Shown here in pieces: positions 1 through 7,823 of a DNA stretch of 64,000 nucleotides. Every line of letters begins with the position of its first letter. Position 1 is the first letter of the stretch. Location: contig JAZQKB010000034.1 in NCBI GenBank assembly GCA_045541975.1, positions 1 to 64,000 of the forward strand. The letters are read 5' to 3'. Origin of the DNA: SIG452 sp045541975. Its GTDB lineage: Bacteria; Bacillota; Clostridia; UMGS1840. The notes beneath the pieces are model-generated. The model saw nothing but the letters and a program-made list of their open reading frames with translations. It did no database searches and was not told the origin of the DNA. The translations under genes were made by a program, and so were the position numbers.

Positions 1-1487
1 TGATGTTTCAAAATGTTTTCTTTGACAGCTTGCTCGTCCTTGCTCTTTCCGGTCATGGCAGACTGCGGAACGATAACAGCACACCTCGCACCGACTGTCA
101 AACTATTCAGCAAATGCTCTGTAAATGCAATCTCGTATAAATCGGGGTTTGCTTTACTGCCTTGTGAGTATGGCGGATTCATAAATCCCACTGTAGCCCC
201 TTTTAACTGCAACTGATTGGGGTTTAACTTCAAAAAGTCGGTATCTATGATATTGCTTTTACCGTCACCCCGAAGTATCATGTTAGTTGTGGCTATTGTG
301 AACATATAAGGCTGCAGTTCCACGCCATGCAGTTGTTTTTGCCGGATGTTTCTCTTTTCATTGTCGTTGTTAGTCTGTTTTAACATTTTATGCATTGCCG
401 CAATCAAAAATCCCGCCGTGCCACAGCACGGATCAAAAACTGTGTCTGTGGGTTTGATGTCAACTAAATCACAGAAAAGTTCTGTGATATGCTTTGGTGT
501 CAAAACAATTCCAAGTGTTTGTCCGTCGCCCCCTGAGTAGCTCATAAACTCGCCGTAAAATCTTCCGAGATAATCTTCTGCACTCTGACTGTAACGAATT
601 GAACGATATATTTTGTTATATAAAAATTCTGTGAAATGCTTTAGGGGAGTTTTTTGTAGCTTCGGCTCTACCTCGTTAAGCTTTGCAGTATCTTTAACCA
701 ATGCAAACTGTGACAAAATCTTTTGTTTTTTAACTTCCGGTGCTACGTTAGCTCTTTGCAGATTGTCCGCTATAGCTCTGTAAATCTTTTCGCCGTCTGT
801 CTTTATAGTGTCGCCCGTAAGCTCGTCAATGGAAAAGTTTTTATATTCAATTTCTCTTAGTGCTAACAGTATTCCCGAAACAATAAGGGGTTTGTCGGTG
901 TCTTTAAGATTGCCATAATTTCTCAAATCTTCGTGTAGAGCAGCTGCATCTTTTAAGATTTCTGCTGTTTCTTTTTCAGTGTCGGTGTCCTCTTGCAATA
1001 CCTCACGGACAAAATACTCGTCTATATTGTCGGCGTTAAAAGATATAAAACTTTCGACTTCCGGTAGTTCTCTGTAAAAGTCCGTTTCGTCTATATACAC
1101 GGGTGAAATCTTGTGTTTTTTCTCGTCGCCTGATACCCCAAAAGCTATAATTTTCTTATAGCTGGTGTGCTCCGCAAGGTGCTTACCGTAAAACACGGCA
1201 CCATTGACAGCATAATCTGTTACGGCATGTACTTCCTGACTAATAACACCACCATCATCACGCTTGACATGCTTTGACAAATCCGCCTTATCTTCAATAA
1301 CCAACAAATAGTCTTTAACTACTCCCACATATTCGGGAAAGCCGACTTTTCCTGTTCCTTTTTTTGATGCCGTCTTTAACGCAGTACTTATTTCCAGTAT
1401 GTTGCTCCCCTGAGCATCAAGGCTAATGTCTGCTTGTTTCAAAAGTTCCCATACCCATAAATCGGTTCTTACTTCTTTTTTAGCCAT
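1..1487 (-). CDS. Single-chain restriction-modification protein (N-6 adenine DNA methylase with nuclease-like N-terminus), partial
   Basis: The reading frame opens at the ATG at 1487 and stays open to the window edge, giving about 495 residues with no stop. The C-terminal half is an HsdM-type methylase: the SAM-binding motif FDPCCGTAGF and the catalytic NPPY motif of N6-adenine methyltransferases are both present. The first 150 residues contain GFPEYVG followed by LLVIEDKAD, which resembles the E-x-K signature of HsdR_N/PD-(D/E)XK nucleases. A fused nuclease-methylase (type IIG or type I-like) is therefore likely, but that is inference. A specificity domain would lie beyond the edge. A good Shine-Dalgarno (GGAGGG) sits 7 bases upstream of the ATG, and the start overlaps the stop of the upstream regulator gene by 8 bases, suggesting translational coupling. 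The alternative is a stand-alone methylase with a degenerate N-terminus. Confidence 0.8.
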   Translation of the reverse strand, partial: MAKKEVRTDLWVWELLKQADISLDAQGSNILEISTALKTASKKGTGKVGFPEYVGVVKDYLLVIEDKADLSKHVKRDDGGVISQEVHAVTDYAVNGAVFYGKHLAEHTSYKKIIAFGVSGDEKKHKISPVYIDETDFYRELPEVESFISFNADNIDEYFVREVLQEDTDTEKETAEILKDAAALHEDLRNYGNLKDTDKPLIVSGILLALREIEYKNFSIDELTGDTIKTDGEKIYRAIADNLQRANVAPEVKKQKILSQFALVKDTAKLNEVEPKLQKTPLKHFTEFLYNKIYRSIRYSQSAEDYLGRFYGEFMSYSGGDGQTLGIVLTPKHITELFCDLVDIKPTDTVFDPCCGTAGFLIAAMHKMLKQTNNDNEKRNIRQKQLHGVELQPYMFTIATTNMILRGDGKSNIIDTDFLKLNPNQLQLKGATVGFMNPPYSQGSKANPDLYEIAFTEHLLNSLTVGARCAVIVPQSAMTGKSKDEQAVKENILKH

Positions 1488-1662
1488 TGTTTCTTCCCTC
1501 CAAATCCTTTATAATCAGTTCCGTCAGATATTCGTTAATGCTGTAGCCACGAATCTTTTCTTTTTTTCGATAGACCTTTTTCCTGATTTTGTTATATAAG
1601 TCGGGAGAAATCCGTAACGGCAACATCGTTTTCTCGGAAGTTGGTGTTTTCGACGTATTCAT
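1480..1662 (-). CDS. Small ribbon-helix-helix-like DNA-binding protein
   Basis: A 60-residue basic protein. The pattern MLPLRISPDLYNKIRK followed by a charged linker and YSINEYLTELIIKDLE fits a ribbon-helix-helix (Arc/CopG-like) fold: a short beta strand, then two helices. The start chosen is the ATG at 1662, which has GGAGGT four bases upstream; an in-frame ATG at 1674 would put the start against the palindrome and has no ribosome site. The gene lies directly upstream of, and overlaps, the restriction-modification gene. A perfect palindrome just upstream covers the -10 box. By analogy with controller proteins and RHH antitoxins it probably represses its own operon; the function is inferred from fold and position only. 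Confidence 0.65.
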   Translation of the reverse strand: MNTSKTPTSEKTMLPLRISPDLYNKIRKKVYRKKEKIRGYSINEYLTELIIKDLEGRNNG

Positions 1663-1676
1663 AGCGACCTCCATTT

Positions 1677-1710
1677 ATGATATCATAATATCTTGATATT
1701 ATGATATCAT
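1677..1710 (-). promoter_or_regulatory. Perfect palindromic operator
   Basis: Two 16-base arms, ATGATATCATAATATC at 1677-1692 and its exact reverse complement at 1695-1710, are separated by two bases. The right arm contains the -10 hexamer of the leftward promoter, so a bound protein would block RNA polymerase. Each arm contains the shorter palindrome ATGATATCAT, which suits a pair of cooperatively bound RHH dimers. The likely ligand is the RHH protein encoded immediately downstream. Confidence 0.7.
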
Positions 1711-1729
1711 AAATATATAAAATTGTCAA
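1701..1729 (-). promoter_or_regulatory. SigA-type promoter of the RHH/R-M operon
   Basis: On the minus strand TTGACA (1729-1724), a 17-base spacer and TATCAT (1706-1701). The -10 box lies inside the palindromic operator. Confidence 0.65.
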
Positions 1730-1871
1730 GTTTTTTCAGTTTTCTGGCACAAAAAATCCCTATCACTTATGGTGGTCTTTCTTTGAAATCCTCCCTCCGT
1801 CTCCAGATGCCCCCCTTTAGTCAAAAAAGGCTTTTTCATTTAAGAAGAGCCAAAGCAACAAGAAATAATAC

Positions 1872-1908
1872 AAAAAAGGAAGTAACAAATCTTGTTACTT
1901 CCTTTTTT
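1872..1908. terminator. Intrinsic terminator, bidirectional shape
   Basis: Stem GGAAGTAACAA (1878-1888) with TTGTTACTTCC (1892-1902), flanked by an A run on the left and a T run on the right, so it can terminate in both directions. It lies downstream of the hydrogenase operon and upstream of the R-M promoter. Between it and the promoter (about 1730-1871) I see no gene. Confidence 0.75.
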
Positions 1909-1924
1909 ATCTTGTCAAAGTGAG

Positions 1925-2045
1925 ACGCAGAGAAAACGATGCAGAATTAAGAAACCGAACACCCGATGGGTGGTAATCATTCCGAAGCCGTACTGAGTGT
2001 ACGACGAGTGGTGAGGTTCATTGATTCTGCGCGTTTTATCAAGTC
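1925..2045. repeat. Structured repeat, copy 1 (possible ncRNA or mobile palindromic element)
   Basis: About 120 bases between the hydrogenase stop codon and the terminator, with a relative at 26762-26875. Nested helices can be drawn: outer stem GCAGAAT (1941-1947) with ATTCTGC (2024-2030); inner stem GAAACC/GGTTC with one bulged A; hairpin CACCC-GAT-GGGTG (1960-1972); hairpin CGTAC-TGAGT-GTACG (1989-2003). Conserved unpaired blocks shared with copy 2 include CCGAA and CGAGTGG. I could not assign it to a known RNA family, and the transcribed strand is not known. Confidence 0.6.
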
Positions 2046-2047
2046 AT

Positions 2048-3814
2048 CTAATCGTTAAAGCCTACACGAGCGGAATAAGTTGTGTGCAGGAGTTCATGTG
2101 CTTTATGAGAATTAGGTTCGCCTAAAAATTCATCATAAAGCTGTTTAATCTGCGGGTTGTTATGAGACTGACGTAAGGTAAGTCTTTCATCTTCGGAATA
2201 GAGGGCTTTTGCTCTCTTTTCTTTGTAGGTATCCTGGATGTCGTCATCTTCGTTAGGCAGGAAGCAAGAACGAACAATCGGCTGACCGCCACCTGCGATA
2301 CATCCGCCGGGGCAACCCATGATTTCGATGAAGTGATATTTGGATTTACCAGCACGGATATCGTCTAACAGAACTTTTGCATTTTTCATACCGTGAGCGA
2401 TTGCAACGTTTACAACGGTGCCGTTGATGTCGATAGATGCTTCACGGATACCGTCAAAGCCACGAACTGCTTCAAATTTGATTGCATCGTGTTCTTTACC
2501 GGTTAATACAAAATATACGGTACGCAGAGCCGCTTCCATAACACCACCAGTTACACCGAAGATAACGCCTGCGCCGGTGTAGTCGCCCATCAGATCCTGG
2601 TCAAATTCTTCGTCGGGCAGACGGGTGAATAAGATACCGGCACGTTTGATCATACGAGCTAATTCTCTGGTAGTTAATACTGCATCAACATCTTTGATAC
2701 CGTCATGCTGCATCTGATCTCTTTCTTTTTCGTCTTTCTTTGCAGTACAGGGCATAATGGAAACCACGAAAATGTCTTTCGGGTCAATGCCGTTCTTTTC
2801 TGCATAATAAGATTTAATGATTGCGCCCTGCATCTGGTGGGGAGATTTACAGCTGGACAAATGAGGCAGTAAGTCACCATAGTTATATTCAGCATAGTTA
2901 ATCCATCCGGGAGAGCAGGAAGTAATCATCGGCAGAACACCGCCGTTTTTGATTCTGCCAAGTAATTCGGTGCCTTCTTCCATAATGGTTAAGTCAGCAG
3001 CGAAATTGGTATCATATACTTTATCGAAGCCTAAACGTTTTAACGCAGCAACCATTTTACCAGTTACAGCAGTTCCAACGGGCATACCAAATTCTTCCCC
3101 TAAAGCTGCACGAACTGCGGGAGCAGTCTGCACAACCACGTGTTTGCCGGATTTCATAGCTTCGTCTACTTTTGCGATTTCGGATTTTTCCATCAGAGCG
3201 CCGGTGGGACATACGCTGACACACTGTCCGCAAAGGATACAGGGAGAGTTTGCCATAGAACGGTTTTCAGCAGGTCCAACAATGGTTTTGAAGCCACGGT
3301 TTTCAAAGCCTAAGATACCCAGTCCATGAGCATTCTGACATCTCTGCACACAACGTCCGCACAGGATACATTTGGAAGTATCTCTCACGATGGAGGGAGT
3401 GATTTCGTCAACAGTTACAGGAGTTTTTACGCCCTGGTAACGGCCTTCTCTTGCACCGGTGATATAAGCAACGTTTAACAGTTCGCACTGACCGTTTTTA
3501 TCACACTGCTGACAGTTCTGATTGTGGTTGGATAACAGCAGTTCCACAGATGCACGGCGTGCTTCAGACGCCTTGGGAGTGGAAATGCGGATGTCCATAC
3601 CTTCGTTTACGGGATATACGCAGGAAGCAACCAAGCCTCTTGCGCCGGCAACTTCTACCAGACAAACACGGCAGGAACCGTTGGAACATTCGCCGTGATT
3701 AAATGCACACAAAGAAGGAATTTCGTAACCGCATTTTTTTGCAGCTTCCAAAATGGTTAAGCCTTCTTCCACCTGATAGGAAACGCCTTCAATTTTAATA
3801 TTTACTTTAGCCAT
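2048..3814 (-). CDS. hydA: NADH-dependent [FeFe] hydrogenase catalytic subunit (HydA/HndD type)
   Basis: 588 residues that catalyse proton reduction to H2 in the soluble trimeric hydrogenase. The N-terminal [2Fe-2S] ferredoxin domain has C36, C43, C48, C51 and C65. The His-ligated [4Fe-4S] site is H97, C101, C104, C110. Two further 4Fe-4S sets lie at C149-C159 and C192-C202. The H-cluster motifs are complete: TSCSPGW at 298-304, MPCTAKK at 354-360 and CPGGCIAGGGQP from 501. A short small-subunit-like tail follows. It lacks the extra C-terminal [2Fe-2S] domain of the longer Thermotoga HydA and matches HndD length. AAGGAGG precedes the ATG. It is the last gene of the leftward hydC-hydB-hydA operon, 14 bases after hydB. 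No HydE, HydF or HydG maturase is in the window. Confidence 0.95.
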   Translation of the reverse strand: MAKVNIKIEGVSYQVEEGLTILEAAKKCGYEIPSLCAFNHGECSNGSCRVCLVEVAGARGLVASCVYPVNEGMDIRISTPKASEARRASVELLLSNHNQNCQQCDKNGQCELLNVAYITGAREGRYQGVKTPVTVDEITPSIVRDTSKCILCGRCVQRCQNAHGLGILGFENRGFKTIVGPAENRSMANSPCILCGQCVSVCPTGALMEKSEIAKVDEAMKSGKHVVVQTAPAVRAALGEEFGMPVGTAVTGKMVAALKRLGFDKVYDTNFAADLTIMEEGTELLGRIKNGGVLPMITSCSPGWINYAEYNYGDLLPHLSSCKSPHQMQGAIIKSYYAEKNGIDPKDIFVVSIMPCTAKKDEKERDQMQHDGIKDVDAVLTTRELARMIKRAGILFTRLPDEEFDQDLMGDYTGAGVIFGVTGGVMEAALRTVYFVLTGKEHDAIKFEAVRGFDGIREASIDINGTVVNVAIAHGMKNAKVLLDDIRAGKSKYHFIEIMGCPGGCIAGGGQPIVRSCFLPNEDDDIQDTYKEKRAKALYSEDERLTLRQSHNNPQIKQLYDEFLGEPNSHKAHELLHTTYSARVGFND

Positions 3815-3828
3815 TTCGTTTTTCCTCC

Positions 3829-5709
3829 TTACTTCTGAATAATTGCTTTCGGTCTACAAGTAGCCAGACAAGCACCACATTTTACACACTTGGAAGCGTC
3901 AATCTGATAAGATTTCAGTTTCTTACCGGGTGCAATGTAATCAGTCTGCTGGATGCAGCCTGCGGGACAAGCTTTCGCACACATTCCGCAACCTACGCAG
4001 TTATCCTGAACGATGGAGTACTGAATGAGATTTTTACATACTTTTGCGGGACATTTTCTGTCGTTAATATGTGCTAAATATTCATCTTTAAAGTGAGTTA
4101 AAGTAGAAATGATGGGGTTTGCTGCGGTCTGACCCAATGCACACAGAGAGTTTGCCTGAACGGTTTTACCCAGTTCTTCTAACTCTTCTAAGTCCTGCAT
4201 AGTGCCATTGCCTTCGGTGATTCTGGTTAAGATTTCCAGCATTCTCTTAGTACCGATACGGCAGGGAGAACATTTACCGCAGGATTCGTCACAGATAAAT
4301 TCCATATAGAATTTTGCAACGTCAACCATACAGTTGTCTTCGTCCATAACGATTGCACCGCCGGAGCCCATCATGGAGCCTTTTGCTACTAAGTTATCAA
4401 AATCAATAGGTTCGTCCAGAGCTTCTTCAGTTAAGCAGCCGCCGGAAGGACCACCGGTCTGAATTGCTTTAAATTTCTTGCCGCCGGGGATACCGCCGCC
4501 GATATCATAAATCAGTTCTCTTAAGGTGGTACCCATGGGGATTTCAACTAAACCAACGTTATTAACTTTACCGCCCAATGCGAATACTTTGGTACCTTTG
4601 GATTTTTCGGTACCGCAATCTGCAAAGGAAGCAGCGCCTTCTCTTAAGATATAGGGAACGCAAGCTAAGGTTTCAACGTTGTTTACAACGGTGGGTTTAC
4701 CCCACAGACCTTTCACAGCCGGGAACGGAGGACGGGGACGGGGCATACCGCGTTTGCCTTCGATGGAGTTTAACAGTGCAGTTTCTTCACCACATACGAA
4801 AGCACCTGCACCCAGACGGATATGAGCCTGGAAGCTAAAGCCGGAACCCATAATGTTTTCACCTAAGATTCCCATTTCGTTCATCTGATTGATAGCGTTC
4901 TGCAGACGTTTTACAGCGATGGGGTATTCTGCACGAACATAGAAGTAACCTTCGGTTGCACCGATTGCATAACCTGCAATCATCATACCTTCCAGCACTG
5001 CGAAGGGGTTACCTTCTAAGATGGAACGGTCCATAAATGCACCCGGGTCACCTTCGTCACCGTTACATACAACGTATTTCTGGTCTGCTTCATTTGCATA
5101 AGCGAAGCTCCATTTACGTCCGGTGGGGAAGCCTGCGCCGCCACGTCCACGAAGACCTGCAGCCAGCACTTCGTCAATTACTTCTTTGGGGTCCATAGAC
5201 AGTGCTCTCTTTAAACCTGCAAATGCACCTTCGCCCATTGCTTCGTTGATGTCTTCAGGATTGATAACACCACAGCCGTGCAGAGCAATACGTTTCTGTT
5301 TTTTATAGAAGTTGATATCTTCCTGTTTCGCAACTTTTTCGCCGGTCAAGGGTTCTACGTAGAGTAAACGTTCCACGATTTCGCCGTTTTTGATATCTTT
5401 TTCAAAGATTTCTGCCACGTCTTCCACTTTTACCAGACGGTACAGAGTGTCTTCGGGGAAAATTTTAACGAAAGGTCCCTGAGAGCAGAAACCGAAACAT
5501 CCAACGATGTTACAGGTAACTTTGTCACCTAAGTTGTTATCTGCAATCAGTTCATCAAATTTTTCTTTGATTTCCATAGAATTGGAGGACAGACAACCGG
5601 TACCGCCACACAACAGGATTGCACGTTTTCCGTTGGAACCGTCAATCTTCGCGCTTAACGCATCGGTACAGCTGCAAATTTTAGCATCTAATTCTGCAAA
5701 AGTCTTCAT
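3829..5709 (-). CDS. hydB: Hydrogenase NADH/FMN subunit (HydB, NuoF-like)
   Basis: About 626 residues. An N-terminal thioredoxin-like [2Fe-2S] segment (GTGCLSS, then CNIVGCFGFC) is followed by the NuoF core: glycine-rich NADH/FMN motif GRGGAGFPTGRKW, and the 4Fe-4S ligands in CGKCSPCRIG. A C-terminal 2x[4Fe-4S] ferredoxin domain carries CVGCGMCAKAC and CVKCGACLATC. This architecture is that of HydB/HndC in electron-bifurcating or NAD(P)-reducing hydrogenases, where it binds NAD(H) and passes electrons to HydA. A GTG at 5721 is in frame but touches the AGGAGG; the ATG at 5709, 11 bases after AGGAGG, is the better start. It begins two bases after the hydC stop. Confidence 0.93.
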   Translation of the reverse strand: MKTFAELDAKICSCTDALSAKIDGSNGKRAILLCGGTGCLSSNSMEIKEKFDELIADNNLGDKVTCNIVGCFGFCSQGPFVKIFPEDTLYRLVKVEDVAEIFEKDIKNGEIVERLLYVEPLTGEKVAKQEDINFYKKQKRIALHGCGVINPEDINEAMGEGAFAGLKRALSMDPKEVIDEVLAAGLRGRGGAGFPTGRKWSFAYANEADQKYVVCNGDEGDPGAFMDRSILEGNPFAVLEGMMIAGYAIGATEGYFYVRAEYPIAVKRLQNAINQMNEMGILGENIMGSGFSFQAHIRLGAGAFVCGEETALLNSIEGKRGMPRPRPPFPAVKGLWGKPTVVNNVETLACVPYILREGAASFADCGTEKSKGTKVFALGGKVNNVGLVEIPMGTTLRELIYDIGGGIPGGKKFKAIQTGGPSGGCLTEEALDEPIDFDNLVAKGSMMGSGGAIVMDEDNCMVDVAKFYMEFICDESCGKCSPCRIGTKRMLEILTRITEGNGTMQDLEELEELGKTVQANSLCALGQTAANPIISTLTHFKDEYLAHINDRKCPAKVCKNLIQYSIVQDNCVGCGMCAKACPAGCIQQTDYIAPGKKLKSYQIDASKCVKCGACLATCRPKAIIQK

Positions 5710-5710
5710 A

Positions 5711-6199
5711 TTAGTTGGCACCTCCTAATGCACGGTATTCTTCTACGATACCGGGAACCTGGTCTACAGACAGTTTGGGATAAACTTTACCGTTGATGGT
5801 AACTGCCGGAGCAATACCGCAGGCACCGATACATCTTAATGCGTCAATGGTGAACATACCGTCAGCGGTGGTTTCGCCGGGAGCGATTCCTAAGAGTTCG
5901 GAGAATTTATCCATTACCAGCTGAGCACCTTTTACATAACAAGCGGTACCCATACAGCAACCAATTACATACTTACCCTTCGGTTGCAAAGAGAAGAAAG
6001 AATAGAAAGTAACTACTCCGTAAATCTCTGCAACAGAAATTCCGGTTTTGTCGGAAACAATCTGCTGAACATCCAGAGGAATATATCCGTATTCATTCTG
6101 AATGTCACTTAAGATCATCATCAGGGGAGTTTTTTCATTTGCGTATCTGTCGCAGATTTCGCAAATCTTCTTTACCCCTGCGTCACTAATGTGAGCCAT
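5711..6199 (-). CDS. hydC: Hydrogenase NuoE-like [2Fe-2S] subunit (HydC/HndA)
   Basis: About 162 residues with the thioredoxin-fold [2Fe-2S] ligands CCMGTAC and CIGACG typical of NuoE/HydC. It is the first gene of the operon and docks on the NuoF-like subunit. The start is the ATG at 6199, which has AAGGAGG eight bases upstream; upstream in-frame codons have no ribosome site. Control is likely redox-dependent through the Rex-like box at the transcription start. Confidence 0.93.
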   Translation of the reverse strand: MAHISDAGVKKICEICDRYANEKTPLMMILSDIQNEYGYIPLDVQQIVSDKTGISVAEIYGVVTFYSFFSLQPKGKYVIGCCMGTACYVKGAQLVMDKFSELLGIAPGETTADGMFTIDALRCIGACGIAPAVTINGKVYPKLSVDQVPGIVEEYRALGGAN

Positions 6200-6279
6200 A
6201 ATTAAGTCCTCCTTAAATGGTTTTGGTGTGAAAGAACGCACCGATTAGATATATATTGTAAATTTTTATTCCAAAGATA

Positions 6280-6297
6280 TTGTTAATATAATAACAT
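6280..6297. promoter_or_regulatory. Rex-like operator of the hydrogenase operon
   Basis: TTGTTAATATAATAACAT matches 12 of the 14 defined positions of the Rex consensus TTGTTAA-N4-TTAACAA. It sits just downstream of the -10 box at the expected transcription start, a position suited to repression. Rex senses the NADH/NAD+ ratio and controls fermentation and hydrogenase genes in Firmicutes. The match was scored by eye. Confidence 0.65.
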
Positions 6298-6305
6298 ACA
6301 TAGTC

Positions 6306-6334
6306 ATTATAGCATACTCTTTCCCAAAATTCAA
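6306..6334 (-). promoter_or_regulatory. SigA-type promoter of hydCBA
   Basis: Minus strand: TTGAAT (6334-6329), 17-base spacer, perfect TATAAT (6311-6306). The leader to the hydC ATG is about 100 bases. Confidence 0.7.
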
Positions 6335-6401
6335 TAGATTTTGACAAAAAAGTTCGCCTTTTTCCAAAAGGGAATCGTCGTTTTCCTTTTACCGTTAAAA
6401 A

Positions 6402-6473
6402 CTTCTTAAGGTTCCACTCCTGTATAAAAAAACCGTCCTCCTCCGGACGGTTTTCTGGTCGAGGTGACAGGAC
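6402..6473 (-). repeat. Duplicated tRNA-Pro 3' end plus terminator (degenerate copy)
   Basis: This 72-base stretch is a direct repeat of 6594-6666, differing by three substitutions and one A in a homopolymer. On the minus strand it reads a T-arm-like segment, the acceptor strand CACCTCGACCA, the GC-rich terminator hairpin (6426-6454) and a trailing sequence. The rest of the tRNA is missing or badly degenerate. Between the copies lie about 120 bases (6474-6593) rich in short hairpins such as AAGGCTTCGCCTT and CCGTTCCCCAAACGG. It is likely non-functional debris of a tandem duplication. Confidence 0.7.
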
Positions 6474-6593
6474 GAATCTGTGCTACGCACATCTTATCTG
6501 CTTGGCGACCCAAAGGCTTCGCCTTTCGGTACCCGCCTTCGCACCAACTTCGCTAAAAACCGTTCCCCAAACGGTTTTCTTTACGCTCGTTGC

Positions 6594-6666
6594 CTTCTTA
6601 AGGTTCAAGTCCTGTATAAAAAAAACCGTCCTCCTCCGGACGGTTTTCTGGTCGAGGTGACAGGAC
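6594..6666 (-). repeat. Direct repeat covering the tRNA-Pro 3' end and terminator (intact copy)
   Basis: Second copy of the 6402-6473 unit. Its right part is the genuine 3' end of tRNA-Pro. Its left part (6601-6615) is an inverted copy of the tRNA T-arm: AGGTTCAAGTCCTGT on the plus strand is the exact reverse complement of the 6660-6674 segment. Confidence 0.7.
6618..6646 (-). terminator. Terminator of tRNA-Pro
   Basis: Minus strand hairpin AACCGTCC-GGAGGA-GGACGGTT followed by a run of T, starting directly after the encoded CCA of the tRNA. Confidence 0.85.
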
Positions 6667-6725
6667 TTGAACCTGCGGCATCTTGGTCCCAAACCAAGCA
6701 CTCTACCAAACTGAGCTACACCTCG
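6649..6725 (-). tRNA. tRNA-Pro (anticodon TGG), CCA encoded
   Basis: A full cloverleaf reads on the minus strand: acceptor CGAGGTG pairing with CACCTCG, D-arm with AGCTCAGTTTGGTAGAG, anticodon loop TTTGGGA within stem CTTGG/CCAAG, T-arm CAGGTTCAAGTCCTG, discriminator A and encoded CCA. It has its own promoter and a terminator directly after the CCA. Confidence 0.96.
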
Positions 6726-6738
6726 TAAACCAATGGCT

Positions 6739-6767
6739 ATTATACACTATTTTATCAGGATTGTCAA
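6739..6767 (-). promoter_or_regulatory. Promoter of tRNA-Pro
   Basis: Minus strand consensus TTGACA (6767-6762), 17-base spacer, TATAAT (6744-6739), ending 13 bases before the tRNA 5' end. Confidence 0.85.
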
Positions 6768-6792
6768 GCATTTTTAAACGGATAAATTTTTA

Positions 6793-6818
6793 GGGACTGC
6801 AATTGCTTCGCAGTCCCC
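6793..6818. terminator. Hairpin 3' of phoH
   Basis: GGGACTGC (6793-6800) pairs with GCAGTCCC (6810-6817) a few bases after the phoH stop. The strong T run follows on the plus strand, while in the phoH direction only a mixed A/T tract follows, so termination there may be weak. Confidence 0.45.
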
Positions 6819-6824
6819 GATTTT

Positions 6825-7811
6825 TTATTTTTCATTTCCCTGGTAACGGGATTTTCTTAATTTTTGCTGTTCATGCTTTTCATATGCTAAAATGATTTTC
6901 TGCACCAAAGGATGACGCACAACGTCCTTATGGGAAAGCATGGTAATCGAAATACCTTCGATATTTTTTAAAATGGAAACGGCTTCCTTCAATCCGGATT
7001 TTTTTCCAAAAGGCAGGTCTGTCTGGGTAATATCACCGGTGATGACCGCTTTGGTGTTAAAACCGATACGGGTTAAAAACATTTTCATCTGCTCGGGAGT
7101 AGTATTCTGCGCTTCATCCAAAATGACAAAGCAATCATCCAAGGTTCGCCCTCTCATATAGGCTAACGGTGCTACCTCGATTAATCCTTTTTCCGAATAT
7201 TTTGCAAAGGTGTCGGAGCCTAAGCAATCAAACAGGGCATCATACAGTGGACGAAGATACGGGTCGATTTTAGACTGCAAATCACCGGGTAAAAAACCAA
7301 GCTTTTCACCGGCTTCAATGGCAGGACGGGTTAGAATAATTCTGGAAACCTCTTTATTTTTAAAGGCTGTGACCGCGCAGGCAACTGCCAGATAGGTTTT
7401 CCCGGTCCCTGCAGGACCGATGCCTAAGTTGATGATATTTTTTTCGATATTTTCAATATACGCCTTCTGCCCTAAAGTCTTCGGTTTGATGGGTTTTCCT
7501 TTTGCGGTAACACAGACACAGTTTCCACCAATTTCGGCAACAGATTTCACATTCCCCTCTCTTGCCATACTGATAAGATAGCGGACCGTCTGTTCATCTA
7601 AGGATTCCTCAAATTTCAAGCGCTGAATCAACCCTTCCAGCACCTCGGTTGCCATAGTGGTGGCAACTTCTTCTCCACTGACTTTCACAATGCCGTTTCG
7701 GTGAAAAATTCTGACGCCCAATTCCTTTTCAATCAGCAGAATATTTTCGTCAAAATTGCCGAACAGGCGGATTGCTTCGTCTACCGAGCTTATGAAAATT
7801 TCTTTCTCCAT
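6825..7811 (-). CDS. phoH: PhoH family ATPase
   Basis: 328 residues. Walker A GPAGTGKT at 132-139 and Walker B FVILDEAQ at 228-235 mark the PhoH P-loop ATPase domain; the N-terminal 100 residues match the KH-like segment of PhoH/YlaK-type proteins. The cellular role is RNA-related but poorly defined. It is the last gene of yqfC-yqfD-phoH, 12 bases after yqfD, the conserved Clostridia order. Here ybeY, its usual downstream neighbour, is replaced by tRNA-Pro. Confidence 0.93.
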   Translation of the reverse strand: MEKEIFISSVDEAIRLFGNFDENILLIEKELGVRIFHRNGIVKVSGEEVATTMATEVLEGLIQRLKFEESLDEQTVRYLISMAREGNVKSVAEIGGNCVCVTAKGKPIKPKTLGQKAYIENIEKNIINLGIGPAGTGKTYLAVACAVTAFKNKEVSRIILTRPAIEAGEKLGFLPGDLQSKIDPYLRPLYDALFDCLGSDTFAKYSEKGLIEVAPLAYMRGRTLDDCFVILDEAQNTTPEQMKMFLTRIGFNTKAVITGDITQTDLPFGKKSGLKEAVSILKNIEGISITMLSHKDVVRHPLVQKIILAYEKHEQQKLRKSRYQGNEK

Positions 7812-7823
7812 ATATACCTCGTT

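Noticed and set aside
6480..6728. Short open frames on both strands across the tRNA-Pro region
   Set aside because: They run through a tRNA, its terminator and hairpin repeats, and have no ribosome site.
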